Assembly (NCBI RefSeq): GCF_900114035.1
Contig: NZ_FORP01000006.1
Location: forward strand, 186,001-250,000
Reading direction: 5' to 3'
Length of the DNA: 64,000 nucleotides
From: Amycolatopsis sacchari
GTDB taxonomy: Bacteria; Actinomycetota; Actinomycetes; Mycobacteriales; Pseudonocardiaceae
The position numbers and the translations under genes are program-made. Of this stretch, positions 30,221 through 39,930 are shown one piece after another (the first letter of the stretch is position 1; every line of letters begins with the position of its first letter). The notes under the pieces are model-generated. The model was not told the DNA's origin, ran no database searches, and saw only the letters and a program-made list of their open reading frames with translations.

Positions 30221-30237
30221 GTCAGCCTTCAGACGGA

Positions 30238-32238
30238 TCACGGGAATCCGGGGATCCCCGTCCGCGGTGATGACGTCGTCGTCGGCGTCGTGGTGTTGCC
30301 GCCGCCTCCGCCGTTGCGCCGCTCGCCGATGAACAGAGTGATCGTCTGGTTCTTGGCGATCTGGGTACCCGCCGCGGGCGCGGTGCGGGTGACCTTGCCG
30401 TCCTCGTCGGGATCGTTGACCTGGTCCACCTGGTAGTTCAGCGTGCCGTCCCAGCCCGCCTGCCCCAGCCGCTGCTGCGCCTGCTGCTGGGTCAGGCCCG
30501 TCAGGTCCGGCATGGTGATCTGCTGCTGCGAACCGTCGGACACGTACAGCGTCACCGTGGTGCCCTCCGGCTGGAGACCCGCGTTCGGCTTCTGGTTCAC
30601 GACCGTGCCCTCGGCCTCACCCGACGCCTGCGTCTCCTTCTTCACCACGAACCCGGCGGCCTGCAACGCGGCCTGCGCCTCGGAGAACTGCTTGCCCGTG
30701 TAGTCGGTGATCTGGACCATGTTCTTGGTCTTGCCCACGGTGATCGTCACCGTGGTGCCCTCGTCCACGGTCGCGTTGGCCGCGACGCTCTGCCGGACGA
30801 CCTTGCCGTACTGGTTCGGGTCGCTGACGTCCACCTCGGGCACGTTCGGGTCGAGGTACAGGCCCACCGCCTGCAGCGCCGCCGTCGCCTCGTCCCTGCT
30901 CTTGCCCGCCAGGTTCGGCACCGACACCTTCTTCGGCGCCGTGCCGACACTCAGCTTGATCTCGGTCGACGTGGCCACCGTGGCCCCGGCCGCCGGGTCG
31001 GTGGACAGCACCTTGCCGACGTCGTCGGGGTTCGCGCACGCCGGCTGCTGGTTCGGCAGCATCTTGCACGACACCGGCACGATCGAGACCTTCGTGAAGC
31101 CCGCGTTCCGGAGCGTGTCCGTCGCGACGTTCTGCTGCTGGCCGCGCACGTCCGGCACCGCCGCCGCCGGGGCCTTCGTGTCGAACGCGCCCGACAGCCA
31201 CACGATGAACGCGACCAGCGCGAGCCCGATCACGGTGAAGATCACCGCGGTCCACGCCCTGCGCCGCCGCCTGCGGGCCGGGTCGTCGGCGTAGGAGTCG
31301 CTGTACTCCTCGTAGTCCGCGGCGTGCCCGGCCGGGCCACCGCCGTTGAGCACCTGCGTGCGCTCGTCCGCCGTCATCACCATCGGCGCCGACGGGCGCT
31401 GCCCCGACAGCACCCGCACCATGTCCGACCGCATCTCCGCGGCCGACTGGTAGCGGTTCGCCGGGCCCTTGGCCAGCGCCTTCAGCACGATCGCGTCCAG
31501 CTCCGGCGACACCGCCGGGTTCACCGTCGACGGGGCCTTCGGGTCCTCACGGACGTGCTGGTAGGCCACCGCGACCGGCGAGTCCCCGGTGAACGGCGGC
31601 TCGCCCGTGATCAGCTCGTACAGCACGCAGCCCGCGGCGTACACGTCCGACCGCGCGTCCACGCCCTCGCCGCGCGCCTGCTCCGGCGACAGGTACTGGG
31701 CGGTACCGATCACCGCGGCGGTCTGCGTCATCGCCGCCTGGCCGTCGTGCATTGCCCGCGCGATGCCGAAGTCCATCACCTTCACGGCGCCGTGGTTGGT
31801 GATCATCACGTTCGCCGGCTTCACGTCGCGGTGCACGATGCCGTGCCGGTGCGAGAAGTCGAGCGCGGCGCAGACGTCCGCCATGACCTCCATGGCCCGC
31901 TTCTGCGACATCGGGCCCTCGGTCTTGACGATGTCGCGCAGCGTCCGACCGTTGACGTACTCCATCACGATGTAGGGGAGCGGACCGTACTCGGTCTGCG
32001 TCTCACCCGTGTCGTAGACGGCGACGATCGCCGGGTGGTTGAGCGCCGCGGCGTTCTGCGCCTCGCGGCGGAACCGCTCCTGGAACTGCGGGTCCCGCGC
32101 CAGGTCCGCCCGCAGGATCTTCACCGCGACCTCGCGCCCGAGGCGGATGTCGGTGCCGTGGTGCACCTCGGACATGCCGCCGTAGCCGAGCGTGTCGCCC
32201 AGTTCGTAGCGGTTGGAGAGCAGTCGGGGTGTGCTCAT
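30238..32238 (-). CDS. pknB: PASTA-domain Ser/Thr protein kinase PknB
   Basis: The 666 residues hold a kinase domain (about 1-280: GYGGMSEVHHG glycine loop, VAVKIL lysine, HRDVKPANVMI catalytic loop, DFGIARA, IGTAQYLSPEQ activation loop), a single membrane helix (WTAVIFTVIGLALVAFIVWL) and four extracellular PASTA domains (from about 370 on) that bind peptidoglycan fragments. PknB phosphorylates cell-wall and division proteins and is opposed by PstP. The C-terminal tail is Asn/Gly/Thr-rich. The start at MSTPRLLSNRYEL follows family alignment; in-frame ATGs at 32256 and 32265 are possible. Last gene of the operon. Confidence 0.95.
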   Translation of the reverse strand: MSTPRLLSNRYELGDTLGYGGMSEVHHGTDIRLGREVAVKILRADLARDPQFQERFRREAQNAAALNHPAIVAVYDTGETQTEYGPLPYIVMEYVNGRTLRDIVKTEGPMSQKRAMEVMADVCAALDFSHRHGIVHRDVKPANVMITNHGAVKVMDFGIARAMHDGQAAMTQTAAVIGTAQYLSPEQARGEGVDARSDVYAAGCVLYELITGEPPFTGDSPVAVAYQHVREDPKAPSTVNPAVSPELDAIVLKALAKGPANRYQSAAEMRSDMVRVLSGQRPSAPMVMTADERTQVLNGGGPAGHAADYEEYSDSYADDPARRRRRRAWTAVIFTVIGLALVAFIVWLSGAFDTKAPAAAVPDVRGQQQNVATDTLRNAGFTKVSIVPVSCKMLPNQQPACANPDDVGKVLSTDPAAGATVATSTEIKLSVGTAPKKVSVPNLAGKSRDEATAALQAVGLYLDPNVPEVDVSDPNQYGKVVRQSVAANATVDEGTTVTITVGKTKNMVQITDYTGKQFSEAQAALQAAGFVVKKETQASGEAEGTVVNQKPNAGLQPEGTTVTLYVSDGSQQQITMPDLTGLTQQQAQQRLGQAGWDGTLNYQVDQVNDPDEDGKVTRTAPAAGTQIAKNQTITLFIGERRNGGGGGNTTTPTTTSSPRTGIPGFP

Positions 32239-32275
32239 CGGAGAAAGCCTGTCCATTCCGTCCAAGGTGTACTCA

Positions 32276-33436
32276 TCATGCCCCGTAGGTCGTCGGTTCG
32301 GGGGGAGGTGCCTGCCCGTGGCCCGGCACCAGTTCGCTCGTGCCCACTCTCCCCGGCTGGACCGGCTCGTCCCGTGAGCCGAGCAACCGGGGCAGGACCA
32401 GCACCGCGGCGACGACCAGCCCCACGACCACCACGGCCAGCACCACCCACAACGCTGTCAGGTTCCGTCTCCGCGGCGGCACGGGCATCGGCACCACGCC
32501 GCTCGGGTGCCCCATCGGCGGGGGCGCCACGGGCTGCAGCACCGGGTGCGAGACCGGGCCCACCGGGGGCGCGTACGCCTGCACCAGCCCGGACGGCGTC
32601 GGCAGCGGGAGCCCCGCCCGCACCGCGGCGACCGCGGCCGCGAACTCACCGCCGGTCCGGTACCGCTGGCGCGGGTCCTTGACCATCGTCGCCTCGATCA
32701 GCGCCCGCGCGCCGGGCGGCACGTCCGGCGGCAGCGGCGGCGGCAGGTCCCGGATGTGCATCATCGCGACCGTCACCGAGTGCTCCGACAGGAACGGCCG
32801 GTGCCCCGCGAGGCATTCGTAGCCGCACACCGCGAGCGAGTACACGTCGCTGGCCGGCTCCGCGTCCTGGCCGAGCGCCTGCTCCGGGGCGATGTAGTGG
32901 GCGGTGCCCATGACCATGCCCGAGCGGGTCACCGGCGCGGCGTGCGCGGCCTTCGCGATGCCGAAGTCGGTGATCTTGACCTTGTTGGCGGGCGTGACCA
33001 GGATGTTGCCCGGCTTGATGTCGCGGTGCACCAGCCCGCGCTCGTGCGCGGCCTGCAGCGCGTGGCCCGCCTGCTCCAGGATGTCGAGCACGCGGTCCGC
33101 GGCGAGCCTGCCCTCGCGCGCCAGGATGCCGGCCAGTGGCTCGCCCTCGACGAGCTCCATGACCAGGTACGCGATCGAGTGGTCGTCCGCGGCGGATTCA
33201 CCGTAGTCGTGCACGGCCGCGATCCCGGGGTGGTTCAACGAGGCCGTCGTGCGGGCCTCCGTGCGGAAGCGGTGCAGGAACTCGGCGTCCCCCGACAGCT
33301 CCGACTTGAGCACCTTGACGGCGACGGTGCGGTCCAAACGGGTGTCACTGGCCTGCCAGACCTCGCCCATCCCCCCGACGGCGATCCGGCTGACCAAGCG
33401 GTAGCGCTCCGCCACCAGCTGACCCGTGGACAGCAT
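32276..33436 (-). CDS. pknA: Ser/Thr protein kinase PknA
   Basis: The 386-residue kinase has the glycine loop AVGGMGEVW, lysine in VAVKVL, catalytic [17 protein letters not shown] and activation loop [13 protein letters not shown] Pro-rich linker leads to one membrane helix ([24 protein letters not shown]) and a short extracellular tail without PASTA repeats. PknA acts with PknB in control of cell shape and division. It lies 3 nt downstream of pbpA, in the conserved order. Confidence 0.94.
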   Translation of the reverse strand: MLSTGQLVAERYRLVSRIAVGGMGEVWQASDTRLDRTVAVKVLKSELSGDAEFLHRFRTEARTTASLNHPGIAAVHDYGESAADDHSIAYLVMELVEGEPLAGILAREGRLAADRVLDILEQAGHALQAAHERGLVHRDIKPGNILVTPANKVKITDFGIAKAAHAAPVTRSGMVMGTAHYIAPEQALGQDAEPASDVYSLAVCGYECLAGHRPFLSEHSVTVAMMHIRDLPPPLPPDVPPGARALIEATMVKDPRQRYRTGGEFAAAVAAVRAGLPLPTPSGLVQAYAPPVGPVSHPVLQPVAPPPMGHPSGVVPMPVPPRRRNLTALWVVLAVVVVGLVVAAVLVLPRLLGSRDEPVQPGRVGTSELVPGHGQAPPPEPTTYGA

Positions 33437-33439
33437 CCG

Positions 33440-34909
33440 CTACCCACCTCCGAGCTGCGCGTTGATCGCGGCCCGGCCGATCTCCGCGGCGACGCTGCCA
33501 CCGGTGGCCTCCAGGCCCCGGTTGCCACCCGACTCGACGATGACCGCGACGGCGATCTGCGGGTCGTCGGCCGGGGCGAACGCGGTGTACCAGGCGTGCG
33601 GCGGGGTGTTCTTCGGGTCGTTGCCGTGCTCGGCGGTACCGGTCTTGGAGGCGATCTTGATGTTCGCCTTCTTACCGCCGCCCTTCGTGTTGTCCTCCGA
33701 CGCCTCCATCATCTGCTTGAGGATCTCGGCGTTGGCGGCGGACAGCGCCGGCGTGCCGGTGAGCTCCTCGGGCGTGAAGCCCTGCAGGTCGGACAGGTCG
33801 GGGGCGAGCAGCTTCTTCACCAGCTGCGGCTTCATCGCCATGCCGCCGTTGGCGACGGTCGCGGCGAGCAGGCAGTCCTGCAGCGGGGTCAGCCGGACGT
33901 CGCGCTGGCCGATACCGCTCTGGTACAGCGCGGCGGTCGAGTCGAGCGCGCCGAGGCCGGACGCGGCGACCTTCGTCGGGATCGCCAGGTCGGTCTGGCC
34001 GATGCCGAAGTTCGCGGCGGTCTGGCGCAGCTTGTCGGCACCCAGCTCACCCGCGAACGTCGCGAAGGGGACGTTGCACGAGTGCGCGAGGGCATCCTTG
34101 AAGGTCGTGCCGGGGCACGTCTCGCCGCCGTAGTTCTCCAGCGTGACGTTGGTGCCGGGCAGCTTGACGTTCGGCGCGTTGCTGACCGGGGTGTCCGGGC
34201 CGGCGCCGTTCTGCAGCTCGGCGGCCGCCACGACCAGCTTGAACGTCGAGCCCGGCGGGTAGGTCTCCGAGATCGCCCGGTTCAGCATCGGGTTCTTCGG
34301 GTCGTTGGTGAACTGCTTCCACGCCTTCTGCTGCGCGTCCCCGTCGTGCGAGGCGAGGCCGTTCGGGTCGTAGGAGGGCGTGGAGACCATGGCGAGGATT
34401 TCGCCGGTCTTCGGGTTCATCGCGACGACGGCACCGGTGTAGCCCCTGGACGTCATGGCGTTGTAGGCCGCCTGCTGGACCGCCGGGTTGATGGTCAGCT
34501 GGACGTTGCCGCCACGCGGGTCCCGGCCGGTGACCATGTCCGACAGCCGCCGCACGAACAGCCGCGGGTCCGAGCCGGTGAGGATGTCGTCCTCGACCCG
34601 CTCCAGGCCCGCCGAGCCGTAGCGCACCGAGTAGTAGCCGGTCACGGGCGCGTACAGCGGGCCGTTGACGTAGTGCCGCTCGAACTTCAGCTTGTCGTCC
34701 GTCGCCACGACGTCGGCGATGACCTGGCCGTTGTACTGCGACACGAAGCTGCCGCGCTGCCGCGAGTACTCGTCGAGGAGCACCCGCTGGTTGCGGGAGT
34801 CCGTGCGGTAGTCGTCGGCCTTCACCACCTGGATGTAGGTGCTGTTGATCAGCAGCAGCACCACCATGACGAGCATGGCGATGCCGACGCGGCGCATGGG
34901 CTTGTTCAC
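33440..34909 (-). CDS. pbpA: Class B penicillin-binding protein PbpA
   Basis: The 489 residues have a membrane anchor (IAMLVMVVLLLINSTYIQVV) and a transpeptidase domain with SxxK (PPGSTFKLV), SxN (HSCNVPF) and KTGT (ASKTGTAEHG). It cross-links peptidoglycan during elongation or division and works with the SEDS glycosyltransferase encoded directly upstream, whose stop its GTG start overlaps. In mycobacteria the homologous PbpA is a PknB substrate. The active site is complete. Confidence 0.95.
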   Translation of the reverse strand: MNKPMRRVGIAMLVMVVLLLINSTYIQVVKADDYRTDSRNQRVLLDEYSRQRGSFVSQYNGQVIADVVATDDKLKFERHYVNGPLYAPVTGYYSVRYGSAGLERVEDDILTGSDPRLFVRRLSDMVTGRDPRGGNVQLTINPAVQQAAYNAMTSRGYTGAVVAMNPKTGEILAMVSTPSYDPNGLASHDGDAQQKAWKQFTNDPKNPMLNRAISETYPPGSTFKLVVAAAELQNGAGPDTPVSNAPNVKLPGTNVTLENYGGETCPGTTFKDALAHSCNVPFATFAGELGADKLRQTAANFGIGQTDLAIPTKVAASGLGALDSTAALYQSGIGQRDVRLTPLQDCLLAATVANGGMAMKPQLVKKLLAPDLSDLQGFTPEELTGTPALSAANAEILKQMMEASEDNTKGGGKKANIKIASKTGTAEHGNDPKNTPPHAWYTAFAPADDPQIAVAVIVESGGNRGLEATGGSVAAEIGRAAINAQLGGG

Positions 34910-36393
34910 CGGGCACCCCCTGCTTCCGGATCGGCGGGCGGGCGCTGCACCAGCACGGTGCTCGCCTCCGCGATCGGCGCCTGCTGCGGCGGCGCCTTCG
35001 GCCGCGCCTTGGGAGCGGGCCGGCGGGCGGCGTCGGAGATGCGCAGCAGCAGCGCCACCAGGATGTAGTTCGCCAGCAGCGACGAACCACCGTAGGACAG
35101 GAACGGCGTCGTGATACCGGTCATCGGGATCAGCTTGGTGACCCCGCCGACGATCACGAACACCTGCATGACGATCGAGAACGACAGGCCGCAGCCGAGC
35201 AGCTTGCCGAACGTGTCGCGCACCGCGAGCGCGCTGCGCATCCCGCGGGTGGCGAGGATCAGGTACACCATCAGGATCGCGGCGAGCCCGACGAAACCGA
35301 GCTCCTCGCCGATCCCGGCGGTGATGAAGTCGGTGTTGGCCTCGGGCACGATGTCCGGCCGCCCGGCACCGAGCCCGGTGCCGCCGACCCCGCCGGTGCC
35401 CAGCCCGAACAGGGCCTGCGCGATCTGGTAGCCGCCGCCGTCGTCCATGTAGGTGGCCAGCGGGTCGACCCAGTTCGCCACCCGCTGCTGGACGTGCGTG
35501 AACAGCTTGTAGGCGATCAGGCAGCCGACCACGAAGAAGCCGAGCCCCGTGACCACCCAGATCGCGCGCTCGGTCGCGATGTAGATCAGCACCAGCACGA
35601 TCGCGAAGAACAGCAGCGACGTACCCAGGTCCTTCTCGAACACCAGGACCAGCAGGCAGACCGCGGCGGCGATGAGCAGCGGGCCGAGGTCGCGGGCCCG
35701 CGGCAGCTCGACGCCGAACACCTTCTTGCCCGCGATCATGAACAGGTCGCGTTTCGCCACCAGGAACGTGGCGAAGAAGACCATCAGCAGGATCTTCGCG
35801 AACTCACCCGGCTGGATCGAGAAGAACGGCAGCTTGATCCACACCTTCGCGCCGTTCGTCTCGGACAGCGAGCGCGGCAGGATCGCGGGCAGCGCGAGCG
35901 CGGCGATGCCGACCAGCCCGCACGTGTACCCGTAGCGGGTCAGCGTCCGGTGGTCCTTCACCCAGATCAGCACCGCGAGGAACAACACCAGCGAGAGCGC
36001 CGTGAACAGCACCTGCTTCGGCGCCGCGGCGCTGTAGTCGCGGCCGCTCTGCGTCGCCTTCTCCGTCAGCGCCAGGTCGATCCGGTAGATCATGACCAGG
36101 CCGATGCCGTTGAGCAGCGCGACGCTGGGCAGGATCAGCGGGTCCGCGTACGGGGCCCAGCGGCGCACCGCGAAGTGCGCGACCCCGAACAGGCCGAGGT
36201 AGGCCAGGCCGTACCAGATGATGGAGAAGGACAGCTCCTGCTCCTGGTTGGCCTGCACCAGCACGAACGCGCACGTCACGATGAACGCGGCGAAACCGAG
36301 CATGGCCAGCTCGGTACCCCGCCGCGTGGGCAGCTCCCGTTGCGGGTTGCTCTGGTAGATCGCGGCGGCGGAGTCGGGCGTCGCCTGGCTCAT
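34906..36393 (-). CDS. rodA: SEDS peptidoglycan glycosyltransferase (RodA/FtsW)
   Basis: The 495-residue protein has about ten membrane helices with SEDS signatures: FFSIQPGEFAKILLMVFFA, FVFEKDLGTSLLFF with the conserved Glu/Asp, ANTDFITAGIGEELGFVG and TTPFLSYGGSSLL. SEDS proteins polymerise lipid II and pair with class B PBPs; the partner pbpA is coupled downstream. The start overlaps the pstP stop by one base (TGATG); the in-frame extension upstream is a shadow over pstP. The C-terminal tail is Pro/Ala-rich. Confidence 0.94.
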   Translation of the reverse strand: MSQATPDSAAAIYQSNPQRELPTRRGTELAMLGFAAFIVTCAFVLVQANQEQELSFSIIWYGLAYLGLFGVAHFAVRRWAPYADPLILPSVALLNGIGLVMIYRIDLALTEKATQSGRDYSAAAPKQVLFTALSLVLFLAVLIWVKDHRTLTRYGYTCGLVGIAALALPAILPRSLSETNGAKVWIKLPFFSIQPGEFAKILLMVFFATFLVAKRDLFMIAGKKVFGVELPRARDLGPLLIAAAVCLLVLVFEKDLGTSLLFFAIVLVLIYIATERAIWVVTGLGFFVVGCLIAYKLFTHVQQRVANWVDPLATYMDDGGGYQIAQALFGLGTGGVGGTGLGAGRPDIVPEANTDFITAGIGEELGFVGLAAILMVYLILATRGMRSALAVRDTFGKLLGCGLSFSIVMQVFVIVGGVTKLIPMTGITTPFLSYGGSSLLANYILVALLLRISDAARRPAPKARPKAPPQQAPIAEASTVLVQRPPADPEAGGAR

Positions 36394-37706
36394 CAGCCAC
36401 CGCCACCCGGCGGGGGCGTCGTCTGGCAGTCCGTGCCCGTCGGCGCCGGCGACGTGCCCTGGTCGGCCGGCTGGGTGGTGCAGTCCTTGAGCGTCTTGTA
36501 GCGCAGGAAGTTGTTGATGTAGTCGCGCGCGGCCTGCAGGGTGTCCTTCTTGACGCCGTTGCGCACGGCGTTCTGCGCGTCCTGCTGCAGCTGCGGCACG
36601 GTCAGCACGTCGCACAGCGAGCCGCCCGGCGGGCACGAGCCCTCCGCCTCCTGGTGCAGCTGGACACCCAGGATGCTGCCCGGCACGCCGCGGAAGATCG
36701 CGACCTCGTTGTTCGGGCCCTCGCCGACGTAGTACTGGCTCAGCACGAAGTACCGCGTGGCGATGCCGCCGGCGCCCAGCAGGACCAGCACGAGCAGGAT
36801 GCCGACGAACCAGCGCCAGCGCCTGCGGCGCTTCGCCTTCGGGTCCGGCTCGGGTTCGGAGAGCTGCTGCGGCGGGGGCGGCGGGGGCGCGGTGAGCGCC
36901 CTGGCGCGCGCGGCGGGCGAATCGCCCTGGTGGTACTCGTCGCTGCCGTCACCGGCGGCGCCGCCCACGATCGGCGCGTCCTCGCCGAAGTCCACGTCCA
37001 CCACGTCGGCCACGATCACGGTCACGTTGTCCGTGCCGCCGCCCTTGAGCGCCAGCTCGATCATCCGGTCCGCGCAGTCCTGCGGGTCGGGGATCTGGAT
37101 CGCCTCGGCGAGCGTCTCGTCGCTGACCATGCCGGACAGCCCGTCCGAGCACAGCAGGTAGCGGTCCCCGGCACGCGCCTCGCGCACCGTCAGGCTCGGC
37201 TCGACCTCGTGCCCGGTAAGCGCTTTCAGCAGCAGGGACCGCTGCGGGTGCGTCGCCGCCTGGTCCGCGGTGATCCGGCCCTGCTCGAGCAGCTCGTTCA
37301 CGAAGCTGTCGTCACGGGTGATCTGCGAGAACTGCCCGTTGCGGTAGAGGTAGGCGCGCGAGTCCCCGACGTGCACCATGCCCATGCGCGAGCCGGAGAA
37401 CAGCATCGCGGTCAGGGTGGTGCCCATCCCGTCCAGGTCGGGGTCGTTCGCCACCAGCTCCGAGATGGCCGCGTTCCCGCCCGAAACCGCGTCTCTGAGC
37501 TGGGAGAGCAGGTCGTCGCCGGGCTCGTCGTCGTCGAGCGGGGCGAGGGACGCGATGACCACCTTGCTGGCGACCTCACCCGCGGCATGGCCACCCATGC
37601 CGTCGGCGAGTGCGAGCAGGCGCGGTCCCGCGTAGACCGAGTCCTGGTTGCTCGAACGAACCAGGCCACGGTCGCTTCGGGCCGCGTAGCGAAGAACGAG
37701 TGTCAT
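36393..37706 (-). CDS. pstP: PP2C Ser/Thr phosphatase PstP
   Basis: The first 240 residues form a PP2C domain with all metal motifs: SSNQDSV, LADGMGGHA, VHVGDSRAY, LLCSDGLS and GGTDNVTV. A Pro-rich linker, a membrane helix (FVGILLVLVLLGAGGIATRYFV) and an extracellular domain of about 120 residues follow. PstP is the sole membrane phosphatase countering PknA/PknB in actinobacteria. It is coupled at both ends to fhaB and rodA. The external part ends Pro/Gly-rich. Confidence 0.94.
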   Translation of the reverse strand: MTLVLRYAARSDRGLVRSSNQDSVYAGPRLLALADGMGGHAAGEVASKVVIASLAPLDDDEPGDDLLSQLRDAVSGGNAAISELVANDPDLDGMGTTLTAMLFSGSRMGMVHVGDSRAYLYRNGQFSQITRDDSFVNELLEQGRITADQAATHPQRSLLLKALTGHEVEPSLTVREARAGDRYLLCSDGLSGMVSDETLAEAIQIPDPQDCADRMIELALKGGGTDNVTVIVADVVDVDFGEDAPIVGGAAGDGSDEYHQGDSPAARARALTAPPPPPPQQLSEPEPDPKAKRRRRWRWFVGILLVLVLLGAGGIATRYFVLSQYYVGEGPNNEVAIFRGVPGSILGVQLHQEAEGSCPPGGSLCDVLTVPQLQQDAQNAVRNGVKKDTLQAARDYINNFLRYKTLKDCTTQPADQGTSPAPTGTDCQTTPPPGGGG

Positions 37707-38170
37707 GGGCGAAGCTCGATCACCGTCTTGCCGATCCGGATGGGGACACCGAGTGGAACTCGGAGGGGTGCAGTGACCTTAGCCCGGTCGAGGTAAGTCC
37801 CGTTTGTGGAGCCCAGGTCTTCCACGTACCAGTCATTACCCCGCAGGGAGATCCGCGCGTGCCGCGTCGACGCGTAGTCGTCGTCCAGCACCAGCGTCGA
37901 ATCGTCGGCCCTGCCGATGGTGATCGGCCTGCCGTCGAGCGCTATCCGGGTCCCCGCCAGCACCCCGTGCGTCACGATCAGCTGCCGGGGGGTCTTGCCC
38001 GACCCCTTCGGCCGCTGCTTCTCCTTGCCCCGTCGCAGGCCGGGGATCGCCACCTTCAGCCCGGAGGCCGCGTACAGATCGGACCGCACCACCCGCAGCG
38101 CGGCCAGCACGAACAGCCAGAGCAGGATCAGAAAGCCCACCCTGGTGAGTTGAACGACCAGCTCTGGCAC
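37703..38170 (-). CDS. fhaB: FHA-domain protein FhaB (FipA)
   Basis: The 155-residue product has an N-terminal membrane helix (VGFLILLWLFVLAALRVV) and a C-terminal forkhead-associated domain (about 70-150: ITIGRADDSTLVLDDDYASTRHARIS ... EDLGSTNGTYLDRAKV) that binds phosphothreonine. In mycobacteria FhaB/FipA links kinase signalling with FtsZ and FtsQ. The GTG start at 38170 precedes the hydrophobic helix; a GGGAG lies 12-13 nt upstream. Its stop overlaps the pstP start (ATGA). Confidence 0.92.
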   Translation of the reverse strand: MPELVVQLTRVGFLILLWLFVLAALRVVRSDLYAASGLKVAIPGLRRGKEKQRPKGSGKTPRQLIVTHGVLAGTRIALDGRPITIGRADDSTLVLDDDYASTRHARISLRGNDWYVEDLGSTNGTYLDRAKVTAPLRVPLGVPIRIGKTVIELRP

Positions 38171-38320
38171 CTGTTGTGTCAGCTCCCGCCTTCTGTGCTC
38201 CCACCCGTGACACCGGTGCGCCACGGGCCCCCGCCGGAGGTAATTCTGCGGGACAGGGGATACCAGCTTCCCAGCGGCTCGGCCAACGGAGGCAGACAGG
38301 TGCCCGTGCTGCCGTCCGGA

Positions 38321-39532
38321 TCAGGCCTGCGTGCGGAACACCAGGGACGAGTGGCCCACCCGGATCACGTCACCGTCGGCCAGCTGCCAGGTCTGGACCG
38401 GCGTGCCGTTGACGGTGGTGCCGTTGGTGGAGCCGATGTCGGCGAGCGTCGCGCTCTGGCCGTCCCAGGTGATCTCCAGGTGCCTGCGGGACACACCGGT
38501 GTCCGGCAGCCGGAAGTCCGCGTCCTGCCCGCGGCCGACCACGTTGCCGCCCTGCTTCAGCGAGTAGGTGCGGTTCGAGCCGTCGTCGAGCTGGAGGGTC
38601 GCCTGCAGCTGGCGGTTGCCGCCCTGCACCGCGGGCGGGGCGTAGCCCTGCTGCGCGTACGGGTCCGGCGCGCCCTGCGGCTGGCCGTAGCCGGCCTGGT
38701 CGTACCCCGCCGGCGGGGCCTGCCCGTAGCCCTGGTCGTAGCCGCCCTGCGGCGCCTGGCCGTAACCCTGGTCGTAGCCGGGCTGGCCGCCGTAGCCGCC
38801 CTGCCCGTACCCGCCCTGGCCGTAACCACCCTGGGGCTGGCCGTAGCCGCCCTGGTCGTAACCGCCCTGGGGGGCCTGCCCGTACCCGCCCTGGTCGTAG
38901 CCGGGCTGACCGCCGTAACCGCCCTGGTCGTACCCGCCCTGCGGCTGCTGGCCATAGCCCTGGTCGTAGCCCTGCTGACCGCCGTAACCCTGGTCGTAGC
39001 CGGGCTGTCCCTGCTGTCCGTAGCCGTACTGGCCGCCGTGCTGGCCGTACGGGTCACCCTGGTCGTATTGGCCGTAGCCGGGGGGCTGGCTCATTGCTGG
39101 GTCTCCTGCGTTGCTGGGTCGAGCTGGCCGTCCTGGACCCGGACCGCCACGCGCGCTGACGTCCGGGTCGACGGATGAACGGATCTTGAATTGTCCAGTA
39201 TGCAGCGCCTCGTTGCGCTCGAGCGAGACTACGACGTCACCATAGGTGTCCCAGCCGTGCTCGGCGAGGTGCTGCCCCACCGCTTCGGCGAGCACCCCGG
39301 TGACGCGTTGTTCGTCGCCGGCCATCCGGTCGTGGTCGGCCGGACCCAACGACACCACGTAGTGGTTCGGGGCCAGGAGCCTACCGCCGGCCAGCTCACG
39401 GACGTTGTCCTCGCTCTCCCGTTCCAGGGCTTGCGCCACTTCCTGGGTGACGACGTTGCCGCCGAACATGCGCGCGAAGGTATTGCCCACCAGGCTTTCC
39501 AGGCGTCGATCGAACCGTTCAACGCGGCCCAC
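38321..39532 (-). CDS. fhaA: FHA-domain protein FhaA with DUF3662
   Basis: The 403 residues comprise DUF3662 (about 1-120: [20 protein letters not shown] ... [12 protein letters not shown]), a long Gly/Tyr/Gln repeat region (about 150-300) and a C-terminal FHA domain ([25 protein letters not shown] ... [12 protein letters not shown]). FhaA binds phosphorylated MviN/MurJ and regulates lipid II export in mycobacteria. The GTG at 39532 follows AGGAGG by 12 nt and starts DUF3662 correctly. The gene is 150 nt upstream of fhaB and could have its own promoter. Confidence 0.92.
   Translation of the reverse strand: MGRVERFDRRLESLVGNTFARMFGGNVVTQEVAQALERESEDNVRELAGGRLLAPNHYVVSLGPADHDRMAGDEQRVTGVLAEAVGQHLAEHGWDTYGDVVVSLERNEALHTGQFKIRSSVDPDVSARGGPGPGRPARPSNAGDPAMSQPPGYGQYDQGDPYGQHGGQYGYGQQGQPGYDQGYGGQQGYDQGYGQQPQGGYDQGGYGGQPGYDQGGYGQAPQGGYDQGGYGQPQGGYGQGGYGQGGYGGQPGYDQGYGQAPQGGYDQGYGQAPPAGYDQAGYGQPQGAPDPYAQQGYAPPAVQGGNRQLQATLQLDDGSNRTYSLKQGGNVVGRGQDADFRLPDTGVSRRHLEITWDGQSATLADIGSTNGTTVNGTPVQTWQLADGDVIRVGHSSLVFRTQA
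38670..39080 (-). repeat. GYGQ/GYDQ-encoding tandem repeats in fhaA
   Basis: About 410 bp encode imperfect repeats of GYDQGGYGQ and GYGQ(P/A)PQG units. They form a low-complexity, Tyr/Gln/Gly-rich linker like those that drive phase separation in other proteins. The copy number is likely variable among strains. Boundaries are approximate. Confidence 0.85.
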
Positions 39533-39667
39533 CGGGACTCGTAGCCTCCTTCGCACGTGTGCTTTCGCATCGATCCTATCCGCATCCGGGCCTACGGACA
39601 CGGCCCCCGGTGAAACCCCTCGAACCGGCCTGATACAGTTTCCTGGCTGCCGCAGTTGAGGCACTCG

Positions 39668-39750
39668 GGGCGAGTGGCGGAATGGCAGACGCGCACGGTT
39701 CAGGTCCGTGTGTCCGAAAGGACGTGAGGGTTCAACTCCCTCCTCGCCCA
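39668..39750 (+). tRNA. tRNA-Leu (CAG anticodon)
   Basis: A class II tRNA: acceptor stem GGGCGAG with CTCGCCC, anticodon stem CACGG/CCGTG with loop TTCAGGT (CAG at 39701-39703), a long variable arm (TGTCCGAAAGGACG) and a normal T-arm. CCA is only partly encoded (ACC). It lies divergent from fhaA, as in mycobacteria. Confidence 0.96.
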
Positions 39751-39758
39751 CCCTGTTC

Positions 39759-39784
39759 AGACCCCCGGCGAACGCCGGGGGTCT
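39759..39784 (+). terminator. tRNA-Leu terminator
   Basis: AGACCCCCGGCG (39759-39770) and CGCCGGGGGTCT (39773-39784) form a 12-bp stem (GAAC-type tight loop) followed by TTCCC, 8 nt after the tRNA. Confidence 0.85.
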
Positions 39785-39930
39785 TTCCCGTTGTCCTTAT
39801 CACATCTGGGGGGCGACCCCCCAGACCCCCACGGTGCGTGCTCCTCGCCTTTGGTGGGTGGTGCTTGTTGTCTGGACCAGCTGTGGTTTTTGGTGCTGTC
39901 GGGTGCGGTGGGGGGCGGTACGGTTTGGGG

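Noticed and set aside
38670-39080. CRISPR-like array
   Set aside because: The repeats are short, in frame and encode a GYGQ/GYDQ linker inside fhaA; there are no constant repeats with unique spacers and no cas genes.
39792-39840. GGGGGGCGACCCCCCAGACC motif after tRNA-Leu as a special element
   Set aside because: Similar G-run/C-run sequence is common between actinobacterial genes and is probably a second weak terminator or low-complexity stretch.
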